From Dermanyssus gallinae (Eukaryota; Arthropoda; Arachnida; Mesostigmata; Dermanyssidae), in the NCBI GenBank assembly GCA_003439945.1, contig QVRM01003920.1, positions 149,501 through 213,500 of the forward strand: a stretch of 64,000 nucleotides of DNA. Reading direction: 5' to 3'. The notes beneath the pieces were generated by a model. The model made no database searches and was not told the DNA's origin. It was given only the letters and a program-made list of their open reading frames with translations. Below, piece after piece: positions 1 to 10,029 of the stretch. Each line of letters starts with the position of its first letter. The first letter of the stretch is position 1. Made by a program: the position numbers and the translations under genes.

Positions 1-752
1 TTCCCTCTTGAGTCTAAAATCTTTGTCAGCTTGGCCCGGAGCGTTTTGTTATCTTGCGGCTTCCACTTCGGTGTCCTTGTTAAAAACGGAGAAGGTGTTA
101 AAGTGGTTGTTTTACTGACGTCATATTCTATACAGTAGTGGTCGCTAAGATTTTCTTCGTCAAGCAGTACGGTCCAGTTTAAAATTTTAAAAGCATGCTC
201 GCGTTTGCAGATTGTCAGGTCTATGTGCGATTCCATTCCCCGGCGGTGGAAGGTAGGATTCGAGCCCTTGTTCAGGACAACCATGTCCCCCGCCGCTAGC
301 CATTCTAGCAGCACTGTACCTCTTCTGTTAGTGTTGGTAGACCCCCAAGTGGTTGAAGCAGCATTAAAATCTCCAGAAAAAACTACCAGTGGCAGTGAGC
401 AGTTCTTAGCTGACCACTCCATGTCTTGTAGCATTCCTACGAGGTCCTCGAGCGTTCCGTTAGGGCTGCTATAACATGAGTAAAAGCGGCCAATCCCGTC
501 TATGTCAATCCACGAGAAAGAGGAAGCCGCACCTCTGCCGGTTTCTCGGTAGCAGTTTAACGTGTTTTGAATTATACACGTGTTTCTACGGTCGTCTACC
601 ACCCATGTTGATAGGTTTCTTTCAGCCAGTTTAACGTTTGGCTCACTTATAAGAGAGATAGCCGCTCCTCTTCTCGTCGCAATCTCATCTAGCATTAGGT
701 GGGATGATCGACTTCTATTGCAGTTTACTTGAATTACTTTAAGTTGCGTCAT
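1..752 (-). CDS. Non-LTR retrotransposon ORF2, N-terminal APE endonuclease (partial, runs off window)
   Basis: ORF2 opens at an ATG whose first base is 752 and stays open for 250 codons to the window edge, so the reverse transcriptase lies outside. The protein would nick target DNA to prime reverse transcription. APE/EEP signatures seen: VNCNRS at residues 9-14, SEPN at 36-39 (metal-binding Glu37), SGDFNA at 126-131, SHIDLT at 175-180 and LSDHY at 202-206 (catalytic His205). This spacing is typical of R1/Jockey-type endonucleases, and all key residues are kept, so this part could be functional. The start codon overlaps the end of ORF1 by 14 nt (ORF1 stop at 739-741), which suggests reinitiation or coupled translation, as known for R1-clade elements. 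R1 clade is favoured over Jockey because of the ORF1 downstream and the related 3' ends elsewhere in the window. Confidence 0.88.
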   Translation of the reverse strand, partial: MTQLKVIQVNCNRSRSSHLMLDEIATRRGAAISLISEPNVKLAERNLSTWVVDDRRNTCIIQNTLNCYRETGRGAASSFSWIDIDGIGRFYSCYSSPNGTLEDLVGMLQDMEWSAKNCSLPLVVFSGDFNAASTTWGSTNTNRRGTVLLEWLAAGDMVVLNKGSNPTFHRRGMESHIDLTICKREHAFKILNWTVLLDEENLSDHYCIEYDVSKTTTLTPSPFLTRTPKWKPQDNKTLRAKLTKILDSRG

Positions 753-1465
753 TGGAATTTTGAGACTTAGCAGCCCGTTGGTCCACTGGCGGTGACCGTA
801 TAGTCCTCTTTCGCGAGGGTTGTCTAAAACCCTCGTCATCTTCAGCAGGCGCGTTTACTGTGTGATCTGGGTCATCTTGGGCGTTGTTCGGTGGGGATTT
901 CGGGTGGGCAGTCGGGTCTCGGAGAGCTGCGACGGTAACCCGAGGCGCGGAGACTAGGCCCGCGCCGTCTCGTTCGCGCCTGGCCTCTGTTATTTTAGCC
1001 CGGTAGTTTGGGCATGCGGAAGAGTTGGCAGCGTGTCCGGCAACTCCACAGTTATAGCACGAGGGGTCCTTTGTGCATCCATTTGAGACGTGACCCAGTT
1101 CGCCGCATTTGTGGCAGCGTTTGGTTGCCACCAACTCAAACGTGCATGTCCGTGCCTGGTGCCCAACTCTTTGGCATCTCTGGCATGTGGGCACATTAAC
1201 CCACTCGGAAATTGGGCAAGACGCCCAACCAATTTGGACTTTTCCTGTCTCCGCCAGCTTCGCGGTGTCGGTGTGGTTTAGCCGAACCACGGCCGACCAT
1301 CGGTCACGGAACCCCTTTTGAGGCTTCTCAACCACAAGCGGGGCAGCACTGCCTACAATCTGCCTTAGCGCGTGCTCAACATCTTCTTGCGTCGTTCCTT
1401 TAAGCAAGTCTCTTATTATAAACCTGCGCGGTGTTGATATATCCCGGGAGGCCTGTGCACCCCCT
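739..1465 (-). CDS. Non-LTR retrotransposon ORF1 (Gag-like), C-terminal part with three zinc knuckles
   Basis: This is the nucleic-acid-binding half of ORF1, which packages element RNA. Counting from the internal Met at 1407, three zinc knuckles are visible: CX2CX4HX4C at residues 75-88 and 98-111, and CX2CX4HX6C at 117-132. Upstream of that Met the same frame reads DISTPRRFIIRDLL, the conserved stretch that precedes the knuckles in R1-clade Gag proteins, so the Met is not the true start. The frame differs by one from the upstream piece (1416-2558). Six instead of five G residues (read on the minus strand) at 1461-1465 would join them. The tail after the knuckles is basic and proline-rich and ends at TAA 739-741, overlapping ORF2. 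Confidence 0.85.
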
Positions 1466-2558
1466 TGGTCGTAAGGGCCTCTAAGAAAGACTCGGTGGCA
1501 CCCTCTGCGGTTTCTGCAACTGTCAATCGCATGTCACCGCTAGCTAAACGTTGGACCCTTGTAACTTTGACGTTGTATTCTGTCGGGTCGACCGTGCTGC
1601 CGAGACGCTTGAGCGTGTCAGCGTAGGAGACACCTTTCTCCCGTTGAAGAAGAATCGAGGTGCCGCTTGGTGCCCTCATGGCTCTTCTCGCCTGTTGCGT
1701 TGTGTCTCTCTTCTTGTTTCTCCCTTGGGTGACCGCAATCTGAACGTTGCGCTTTCGTGCAATTAATTCAAGGAGCTTATTGACCGCCTTGGCTTCTCCC
1801 TGGCTCGTCATATAGCAAGAGATAGGCCCCGTCTCGTGCAGCGCTTCGTATTTTTCTTGGATCTCTATTGCCTTTGCGACCGCTTTCTCAATCATAACGC
1901 CATCATCCCACTGCGTAGAGTCCTTTGGCAGACGGATCGCCACTAACGCACGTGCACTGGGAAGCCCATCGTCACCCGTGTCTTGAATTATTCGCGAGAG
2001 CACCATACCGATATTTTTACCCTGTTCCCCGGCTATTCCTTGGAACTGGTTTGCCATATTTCTCCAAGTGACGGAGTCGGCCGAGTCTTCCTCCCGGGCA
2101 ATAAGGATCCGAAGAGGACTCTCCCTTAGAATGCTTGCTTTGAGGTAGGAGACGTTGTTGTACGCACCCTCTGGCCATTCCCTCGATAAGAGGTCGTCTG
2201 CGGTTTCGCAGCGCGCGATCAAGTCGTTTATGCCTTTTATCTGTCGACTGTCTTTGCCGGTCTGTTTCTTCGCAGCTTGTTTCCGTTCCTCGAAACGTCT
2301 TGCTTTTTCTTTCCGTATTACATCTCTTGTTAAGAACCTTAACTGTTCCATTGAATTCTTGAGTACGATTTGCATGTTCTTGGTACTTGAAGTGACCTTG
2401 TACATGTCTTCGATCAGCCCCATCATTTTGGCCAATTGGCACAAAAGTGGATCTTTCTTGTCTTCCTTCTCTAGTTCTAGTTCAGAGTCAGCATCCTCCA
2501 CTGCTACTGGCTCATCGCCATGTTCCTTGTCCGGCTGTGGATCCTGGTTTTTGCCCAA
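1416..2558 (-). CDS. Non-LTR retrotransposon ORF1 (Gag-like), N-terminal part, frameshifted at its 3' end
   Basis: This is a 380-codon open frame starting MGKNQDPQPDKEHGDEP. The first ~35 residues are acidic. Residues ~35-130 are rich in Lys, Glu, Gln and Leu and look like a coiled coil (KARRFEERKQAAKKQ), followed by a less distinctive region. The frame leaves the conserved ORF1 path in a run of five C (plus strand, 1461-1465) and ends 15 codons later. The downstream zinc-knuckle half continues one frame over, so this and 739-1465 are one ORF1 of about 600 codons with a single-base lesion. It could be a real mutation, a homopolymer sequencing error or, less likely, programmed slippage. The first ~50 codons recur in a divergent copy at 24.78-25.0 kb, which supports the start region. 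Confidence 0.8.
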   Translation of the reverse strand: MGKNQDPQPDKEHGDEPVAVEDADSELELEKEDKKDPLLCQLAKMMGLIEDMYKVTSSTKNMQIVLKNSMEQLRFLTRDVIRKEKARRFEERKQAAKKQTGKDSRQIKGINDLIARCETADDLLSREWPEGAYNNVSYLKASILRESPLRILIAREEDSADSVTWRNMANQFQGIAGEQGKNIGMVLSRIIQDTGDDGLPSARALVAIRLPKDSTQWDDGVMIEKAVAKAIEIQEKYEALHETGPISCYMTSQGEAKAVNKLLELIARKRNVQIAVTQGRNKKRDTTQQARRAMRAPSGTSILLQREKGVSYADTLKRLGSTVDPTEYNVKVTRVQRLASGDMRLTVAETAEGATESFLEALTTKGVHRPPGIYQHRAGL

Positions 2559-2780
2559 ATCAGCGCCCTTGTCCTTATCTGGCTGGGCAAAGCACCAGCA
2601 CTACTTGCACCGCACAGCTGATTTTCCTAGCCGAACAACTGACATATGGGATGTCTCGCAACTGAGTCACAAATTAATAACTGGGGCACAACTGGCAGAT
2701 GCACAGGGTGCTCTGGGCCACTTTTCGGTTGACTGACAACAGAAACCGGGCTGACAACTGCTCTGTACTAAGATTTTGCA
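2559..2780 (-). mobile_element. Probable 5' UTR / promoter region of the R1-like element
   Basis: The sequence just upstream of ORF1, from about 2590 to 2776, aligns by eye with 25378-25556. Shared strings include CCAGCACTAC, ACAGCTG, a CAACT..CATATG segment and CTGTACTAAGATTT. Two independent copies sharing sequence 5' of ORF1 suggest this is element-derived 5' UTR. The true 5' end is not determined; similarity fades near 2776. Confidence 0.5.
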
Positions 2781-2989
2781 ATCTTTTCCGAGAGCTCTAC
2801 CAAACCCGACCGCTGTGTTCGAAAACGAAACCACTGCTGGCGCCATATGCTGGCGAACGTGCAATGGACTAGACTGGGTAGATACGAGTAAGTACAAGAA
2901 ACGTCCCGAAGATTCGATACAGAAGTCTACTTGGACCGAGACGGATCTACCGCATTCGAGAGCACCTGTAGAGCACCTCTACCTAGGGC

Positions 2990-3347
2990 TGACGACACCA
3001 CCCTTGTAACGCCTATACAGCTTATGATCAAATCACGCGACGACTGGATCAGCATTGCTCGCACTATGGAGAACATCCTGCGCGCCAAGGAGAAGAAAAA
3101 CCGTTATTACATGACATCATTTCGCGGGACGTCGCGGGATAGCTAAATTCTTAAACTACTCCACCCCCCACTTCAATCGTTTGAAGTCATGCCTATGCAG
3201 TTCCCGATCGGTTGCGGCGATTGGAACAAGACGGGTTTTTAGTGGGTTGAAGCCCACCGCTACCGGCCCACACTTGCCGACGAGTTCCCTGCGGCGGTGT
3301 TCGCGGGTGCGTACCGCATTTTCCAGTTAGTCCTTTAAAACAAAAAA
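2990..3347 (+). mobile_element. R1-clade-like 3' end (ORF2 C-terminus plus 3' UTR)
   Basis: On the plus strand a frame reading SRDDWISIARTMENILRAKE ends at a stop near 3144-3146. This pattern (acidic-Trp helix, then MxxxLRAKE before the stop) is the usual C-terminus of R1-clade ORF2 and matches the fragment at 42605. It is followed by about 200 bp containing GACGGGTTTTTAGTGGGTTGAAGCCCACC (3230-3258) and ending in an A-rich tail (AAAACAAAAAA, 3337-3347). The TTTAGTGGGT block is shared with the 3' UTRs at 9.94, 20.6 and 42.97 kb. It is 5'-truncated; the left end and target duplication were not found. Confidence 0.6.
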
Positions 3348-3668
3348 GCTCAGGCGGTTCGCACTAAAAATTACGTTGTGCCACGTGCAAATGTGATTGC
3401 TGAGCCAAGCCTTTTGAACTTAATTTGTAATATAATGTAGTTAAGAAGGATCAGGAATATAAAATCTTATCCCCCTCTGGAATTCCTTTATCAACTTGTT
3501 GCCGCGTAGATTCAATCTGTTCAACTCTTACCACCTCCCTACCCAGCATCTGCAACGGAAAAGGATATTTAGGACAGCTGAAAGCGGCCGCAGCGCCGCT
3601 TTATTTAATCGACACATACAAGATCATTGGCGTTTAGTTTTGTGATCGTATAAAATGAGCTATCAATA

Positions 3669-3692
3669 TTGTACGCATTCAGCAAATTTAAC

Positions 3693-3723
<31 letters not shown>

Positions 3724-3750
3724 AGAGTTAGATCTGCTGAATACGTACAA
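3669..3750. repeat. Inverted repeat around an (AT)n tract
   Basis: The arm 3669-3691 (TTGTACGCATTCAGCAAATTTA) is nearly the reverse complement of 3729-3750 (TAGATCTGCTGAATACGTACAA). The spacer is an (AT)n tract at about 3696-3724. The whole could fold into a cruciform or hairpin. A larger version of the same design is at 28391-28589. Confidence 0.7.
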
Positions 3751-6062
3751 CATTAATCCCACGACGAACACTGCTGTTCTAACAGTAGCTATAGCGGTAG
3801 ACGACATGAATCTCGACAAGGCTACTACTACTGCTACGCCTTGACTGACAGCAGAGCAGCGCAAATATCAGCCAAATAGTATGTCCCAACTGCACATGAA
3901 TTAATTATTCACCTCGAGAAACGCGACACTGATCTGTTCGGCAGTGTCGACGTGGCCCTATTCGTTGTCGCTGTTCTTCCTCCAACAACTGATGATACAA
4001 CAGCGTTTGCCTTCTCCACCTCGGTCGCTTGCAGACGGCTGAAGAACGACGCGTTTCTGCGGATGCAATATTGTTTTGTGTTCGCGTCGCGAAAGCCAGA
4101 ATAGATGAAGATCTAGCGGGCGTATGCGCGGGTGGGCGTTCTGCAGGCTGAGGAAAGGGGAGAGCGTTTTGGAGAAGGGGCTTTGAGTCTCGGAGCTCGG
4201 AGATCACAAGATGCTTGATGTAGCCGAATGCAGGCGGCACAAATGTCTGTGTCGAGCGTTACCGACCAGCGGACATGTGTATGATGGACTGCATTCATCT
4301 AGTGTCAGTGCGTCGGCCTGTTCGTTGTCCCCTATGGCGTTGGCGACGACGACGGCGACGACGATGATGACGATGACGATGACGACGACGACGATGACGA
4401 CGACGACAATGCTGAGGCAGACACTGATGATGTGATGCTTTTGGTAACAATGCTGATGATATTGCATTGCATTGGAATCCGGCATTACGTTCGGAATTCG
4501 AGAAGTGCGCGCCGGCCGCGCTGCGAAGATCCGCTTTAGCCCGCTTCGGCTTGATGCATGATGATTGACCCAAGTCCTCCGGTCCTCAGAGGCGACAGTG
4601 CAAAACACCCATCCTGACAGCCGGTCACCAACTGTGGCGTCCAACGGCCATGGCCGAACCATCTGTAGCAATGATGGTGCGGTCGGTCATATCGGGATTG
4701 ATGTTGTTGTTAGTGTTGTTGTCGTTGTTGTTGTTGGTGTTGTTGGTGCGGTGGTGGTGATTATGCGATCGGCAAGCCGGCCCAGAAGTGACCTCGTGTT
4801 TGGCTGAGCTCGGCATACATACGCATACATGCATACATATATATCTATATACACGTGCCGAAAGAAATGCCGCGTTTCAATGGCCACCGTGCCAGGCTAG
4901 CCACGAACTGATGAGCCGGGCCTGTCCAGGGCGGTTCGCTGACCCCCGCCACCGGTCGATCGTCAATGATGTCGATGTCGTCGATGACAATGATGATGAT
5001 GATGATGACGATAGCCGTGATGTATGCACCAATCTGGTGGCTCCCCCGCTGCTGCTGCTGCTGCTGCTGCAACTGCCGTTCAGCCGGCTAGCTCATCAAT
5101 AGGGAAAAGCCACCCGACAGAGAACTCGGTGACATTTACACAGATGGCATCATACTATTATTAGTATTATCACTATTGTTATGCCAGTGGAATGGGCGCA
5201 ACCGCAGGGGTGGAGTGGCCAGTAGCCACATCGAAGGGAAAGAGACGGGAAGCGGGGGGCAGGGGGCGAACGGCGGGGGAGGGAAAGGGGGGAGTCGCGG
5301 TATTGCAATTAGTGTCCGGATAGAGATTTCCGAAAGGTTACAGCTGGCTGGATACGGGAACGCGAGCCTAGATGAAGACCGAGCCGAAATTGTGGAGAGG
5401 CAAAACGACACACACTGTAGTAGAACGGTCTGTTCGTTAGCGGTCGGTCGAAAGCTATCGAACACCGCCTCATCATCATGTCAGTTCGTGCTGATAGATC
5501 GTGAATAACCTGTAGCGCGCTGAAACTTTATTCATTCAGCGAGATGATGAAAATTTATTACAGACAGGCGCTGCCAGCTGCCATGATGCCGTCTATCGGG
5601 CACGCTCGTTTAGCGTTGCGAGCTGGATGCGGCTCACCCGCTCGGCGGCCGCGAATTTCCAGTGCCGGCCAATGCCGAGCGGAACGCGAGCATCACCACC
5701 ATCATCATCGTCATCGAGAAAGTATGGGCGTCTGTCTATGGCGTGGCGGCAGTCAATGAAAGTTGTTTTAAGCAGTGCCGCGTGTATGTTGACGCGCGCT
5801 GTATAGCTGCCGCCGTAATTGGAAAACGCACGGACCATCGTATCGAACTGTATGTATTGGCTGTGTGCTGGCGTACAAACGTAGCTATACTGCTTGTACG
5901 CCTGCTTGTATACCCACATAAGCTCGTACATTTGTACACAGACAGGGGTTTATTATAGGTACAGGACAGCACCCCTACTATCGGCATGCGTTAGCTAGAG
6001 CATTATCATCATCATCATCATGACCATTATCAAGCTGCAAAGCAAGCTGGTTTTTATCTTTG
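3751..6062. other. CpG-bearing simple-sequence DNA, no recognised gene
   Basis: This holds trinucleotide tracts: GAC/GATGAC (4345-4410), TTG (4699-4750), GATGAT (4990-5010), CTG (5047-5070), CATCAT/CACCAT (5690-5712) and ATC (6003-6020). Open frames here exist on both strands and in several frames through the tracts, so none is supported as coding. It could contain non-coding exons or promoter DNA of a host gene, but nothing proves it. Confidence 0.5.
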
Positions 6063-7620
6063 TCCCTGTGCTAAATAAGCGACGCAGTTCTGAAATTGAA
6101 AATCTGTTGCTGCTGCTGCTGCTGCTGCGGCTGCTGGTTCGTATCTTGTCGGGTATATATACTAAGCCCGCAGTGTACCTGTGCCGAAGACCTGACTGGC
6201 TGGCAGGCAGGCAAGCAGTCCGTGCGGGCCACTACGTATCGAACGTATTTACAGGTCCAAGAGTTAATTAGTAAAGAGTTAATGAACGCATGGGGCCATT
6301 TTGGGAGACGGGCTACCCCGGGGGAATCCTCTCCTCGCAACCAGAGAAGGGCAGTTGAAGCGGTGGCGCCCGGAGAAAGAAGCGATGACGGAAGCTGAGT
6401 ACAGTCCGTAAACGCTTGAGGCGACGTGTGCGAACACGCAGGCTAGGTTGGGCTTCTTTTTGCTTTATTTGCTTCTGCTGCTGCTGCGGCGTTTGTTTTG
6501 CTTGGCGGGGTGGCAGATTGATGTCAGCAAATCCAGTAGCACAACCGGGAGGGAGAAGGGTTCGATTCTACGTTGGCTTTTACAGTTTTTTGTTGTATTT
6601 ACGTGCCGTATCCCCAATTCGATCATTCAAATTTACACCACGCTGGCAAACGAGCTAAACATCTTCGATACATTTCCTTAGGCGTCTGCTGTAATGTACT
6701 GAGGGTAGTGGCAGAAAAAGCCTCTTTCAGCGGATTACGGGTAGCTCTCAGTATTCATTCACTCCCTATGTTTTCAGTATAGATATGTTCCATGATGTTC
6801 TAGTATCACTAACGTGACGCTCTATCCTGTTGGAGAAATCAATAGATACGTTTTTGTTTATCAGGCGTTTAATTTAAAATACCCGGGTACGTAGCCTTTT
6901 CATCTGTGAATCTATATAACAAAAGAAACACATTTTAGAGCGCAAACAAATTTGCTTCATTCTGCTCTAAATTTTAGTAGGTTCTGCTATACGCCGTCCC
7001 AGCCTTAACATAAAATGACACAAACCAATAGCAACAGTCGCCTTGGTAGTGATTTGCCGAAAAACTATCGAAAGGTAACGTCTTAGTCTAGTACAGAGAT
7101 ATATGTTTACAACAGTCTCAACTAAATATGTTTCCATTACTGTCGATGTCCAATATATTAAGCGCCGGTAAACCCATCGCACTCGCTCTCTGATCCGACT
7201 AGCTGAATACATGTATATACTCGACTCCCATTGGTCGACTCTGTATAAATACCTCTACTGCTGCGACTGCACCACAACTGACATCATTCTTAAATTTCTC
7301 TATTTATGTTGGTCCCAGGGAGAAAAGAGGCAGAAATAGAGAACGTTTGCAAAGTTGTATATATATCGGCTGATCTGGCTTACGGCCAGGTGAAATGTGA
7401 GTGGAACTTGGTCAGCGATAGCTGATCATCACGCACCTGTCAATGGGTTAACTAAAAATCTCTATATCTCTATATTTAAACAGCGCCACGCATAACACGT
7501 AGGCAAACGACAATCTACAGGAATAGAAAGCCCTAGCGAAGTGATGTTTTGGACGCGCCGTAGTGCCTGAAAATGAAAATATCGATTGACGAATGTAAAT
7601 GATTTTATCTCACTGCTACC
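6063..7620. repeat. Segmental direct duplication, copy A
   Basis: Many blocks recur in the same order and orientation at 11640-13570. Examples are CTAAATAAGCGACGCA (6070), CGAACGTATTTACAGG followed by GAGTTAATTA (6239-6270), GATTCGATTCTACGTT (6561), TCACTAACGTGACGCT (6807), AGCCGGTAAACCC-like (7158) and GAAAGCCCTAGCGAAGTGATG (7505). Indels of tens of bases and many substitutions separate the copies, so the event is old. No conserved reading frame was seen, so the unit may be an old transposon, a non-coding region or a decayed gene. A CTG tract (6109-6135) lies inside. Confidence 0.75.
7221..7306 (-). repeat. Left arm of an inverted repeat (partner 8229-8313)
   Basis: Read in reverse complement, this matches 8229-8313: AATAGAGAAATT, then GATGTCAGTTGTGGTGCAG, then TATACAGAGTCGACC in the same order, with a few indels. 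The motif GGTCCCAGGGAGAAA also lies beside both arms (7313 and 8196) and again, with one change, at 8379. Confidence 0.65.
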
Positions 7621-7709
7621 GCTAGCAGTGCATGTGCTGGAATTAGTAAGTTGAAAGAATTAGTAAATAGATTTACAATTTGCATGCTATGTTAACTTAA
7701 ATGCACATC

Positions 7710-7714
<5 letters not shown>

Positions 7715-7743
<29 letters not shown>
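7715..7743. repeat. (AT)n microsatellite
   Basis: About 14 AT units, followed by imperfect TATATACAC sequence to about 7755. Confidence 0.95.
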
Positions 7744-7752
<9 letters not shown>

Positions 7753-8228
7753 TACGAGTGTGTATGAGTATGCATATATCAAAACGTATTTTTCTTTTTG
7801 GTGACCTCCGGGTTTTGCTCACTGGCGTTGACTTCAATGCCTTCGGGCCTTTCGCCCGACAGACTGTCGCCTCCGACGACCTCAGATATCTCTAGATTGC
7901 GTACTAACTCGCCTACGCCACTGACTTCACCGGGTATGCCAGTACGTGCGCCTGAGGGCGATTCGAGGGCTACGGGAAACGCTAAAATCTCGGCGAATGA
8001 CCAAGAGCCATGGACCTTGCTTGACGTTCAGCGATGTGTTACTTAAGGCTGTGACCGCACGGAATCGACCTTATGTGGCGGTCGAGGTGACGCTATGGAG
8101 AAACGACCAGCGAGTAGCGCTTTGCATTTTGAAGCCAATCGGAACAACACCGAACGTGTATTGCCAGAAGAAGACAGGCTCAGATTGGTCTCTGGTCCCA
8201 GGGAGAAATGGTTGACTGACGATATGAT

Positions 8229-8313
8229 ACGAAAAATAGAGAAATTCAAGAGTGATGTCAGTTGTGGTGCAGTAGAGGTGGTTATACAGAGTCGACCGGT
8301 GGAAGTCGAGTCG
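8229..8313 (+). repeat. Right arm of an inverted repeat (partner 7221-7306)
   Basis: See the partner arm. The plus frame at 8095-8424 (109 codons) passes through this arm, but the left arm does not keep the same frame open, so it is not called as a gene. Confidence 0.65.
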
Positions 8314-8639
8314 GGAAATCCGGTCTGTTTCGATGAAAGCTTTCTCTTTTGCAAACATTTAAGGCAATCCATTTGTTGGTCCCAGAGAGAAATAATGGGA
8401 GTAAAGTTTAGTGTAGTAGTATAATTGGAATTTGTTGAAGCGGCTCGCCGAATTGTAGGGTTAACGTTTTTAATGGTGACCCGAGGTGATGCGTCAAGCC
8501 GTTCTGCGGAGGGTTGGGTTGCCTCTTGCGGAGCACCCTCATCTCGACCGCCCAATGGCACCTGCGTGCCTCCGTAGCACGCGCGGCGAGTGCCCTCTAG
8601 CCGCGTATTTTTGCGCATAATAGCATCTAAAAAATAGAC

Positions 8640-9004
8640 GCCTGTCGCCTATGCGGCGGCATTCTCTATCATGTGACCGACAATGTCCTGTGTCGATCTC
8701 CCTATATAGCAATACATCGAACTCCTGCGGCCATGGGCTAGGGCGGAGCAGGACGAGGCCGTATGGTCAACATCGTCCGGCTACCCCCGTGCAGAGTGTA
8801 CACGTGTCCAGTGAAGTCCGTCGCGGTATCGTTTCACGCTCGGTTCTTTCCCGGGCCAGGAGATCTCTAGGAGCTACGACGAGAGCCGCCTCTCGGACCT
8901 TGGCGACGATGTGCTTGTTATGGGCGGCACCCGTAAGACCGGTATTCAAGATGACGTCTAAATTTCTGGCGGTTCTTTTGAACCCCCCCCCCCCCCCCCC
9001 CCCC
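8640..9004. other. Unassigned segment ending in a 22-base poly-C tract
   Basis: A GC-rich stretch with no recognised domain ends in 22 consecutive C (8983-9004). It sits just upstream of the R1-like RT thumb region and may be a much decayed part of the same element, but no RT palm motif is visible. Confidence 0.4.
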
Positions 9005-9029
9005 GAAGATAAAAACGCTTTACATGGCC

Positions 9030-9900
9030 GGACAAAAAGAACCCGTGGGATGCGGTTGAAACTGGCAGGCTACCCGATACTATTCGTATCGGGTATGTTA
9101 CACCCATGTAACAAAAAAAGTTTCCAAAGTAGCCCAGAATCTTAGCAGAATTCTCCCTAAGGAAGGTGGGGCATCGGAGACCAAACGTTGTCTGCTGGCC
9201 TCTGAGACCAAGTCGACAACCATGTGCGGCGCCTATGGGGAGACCTAGCCCTCCGCACGGCGGAGCGGGGCATGGCAATGAGGGTGTGCCGTGAGTAACG
9301 CACGGTAAGCACTGACGTTCTCTTCGTTCTTGCCCGCCAGCTGCCCTGGGACATGCTTGCAAGAGTGAAGCAAACAATGAACAGGCCAAGACTTGAACTG
9401 GATGCTTGCCCGCACCTTTGTCATTTGGGCGCGGGAGTGAGCCGCGCTCGCCGCCGAGTACACTCGCGGGCGCCGGACACGCACAGGAACCTCAAACATA
9501 CTTTGGCACCCTGATATATACGGGCCACGGACAGTGCTACATTGTCTAGATTGGAAAGGCGTCTGCAGACACATGCGTCTTTTGCGCGTCAGGCCAGCCG
9601 AACGACGTCGACTACGCAGTGGCTCAACGTGGCGCTCTAACTGTGACTCACTTTATAGAAACCCCGCTGCCTGGTTCCGGGAAGTTGCTTACCTGGACAT
9701 TCCCATGAGGGAGAAGATACGTTTCGAATGAAGTCGAAGAGCCTAAATTGGAGGTCGAGAGGAGTGGCCGAGGTTTACTAAGGGGCGACATGCGACCAGG
9801 CTTTCCGTAGGGTCTCGACACACACCCGGTTCCAAGCCTACCGAGAAATCCATGAGCAGGTCAAAGTAAGAGACTCGCTCCTTATGGCGCCTCAAAGAAG
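9030..9900 (+). pseudogene. R1-clade-like ORF2, thumb to C-terminal part, decayed
   Basis: Plus-strand pieces match the part of an R1/Jockey-type ORF2 downstream of the RT palm. THVTKKVSKVAQNLSRILPK (about 9100-9160) runs into GGASETKRCLLAS (9164-9200), matching the family pattern LxRIMPNxGGPxxxKRxLLxSVxxSxLLYGA. Then come RTVSTDVLFVLARQLPWDML (9299-9357), the conserved YRTVSxxAxxVLAGxxPxDLLA block, with a stop where Tyr is expected. Several stops and frame changes show it is dead. Upstream RT motifs are absent or destroyed. Confidence 0.72.
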
Positions 9901-10027
9901 TGCCACACAATTCCAAACATTAAGGGGGTGCGGAGGAAGACGGGTTTTAGTGGCTGAGAGTCCCACACTAGGAGCTGACGGCTGCCAGCTCTGCTTGTGT
10001 ATAATGCAATTCCGGAAACCTCCAAAA
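9900..10027 (+). mobile_element. R1-clade-like 3' UTR with short A tail
   Basis: Contains GACGGGTTTTAGTGGCTGAGAG followed by TCCCACACTAGG (9939-9973), the conserved 3' UTR block of this family. It ends at CCTCCAAAAAAC (10019-10030), which I take as the A tail. It continues directly from the decayed ORF2 at 9030-9900. Confidence 0.65.
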
Positions 10028-10029
10028 AA

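Noticed and set aside
4788..5102. Poly-Asp and poly-Leu frames around 4.3-5.1 kb
   Set aside because: They follow GAT/GAC and CTG tracts and are open on both strands.
8043..8618. 191-codon minus frame
   Set aside because: It runs through an inverted repeat, overlaps open plus frames, starts without support and has no recognisable domain.
9071..9113. Two adjacent hairpins (TACCCGATAC/GTATCGGGTA and TGTTAC/GTAACA)
   Set aside because: They lie in the decayed RT thumb-coding region, and the match to protein sequence explains the location; structure is probably chance.
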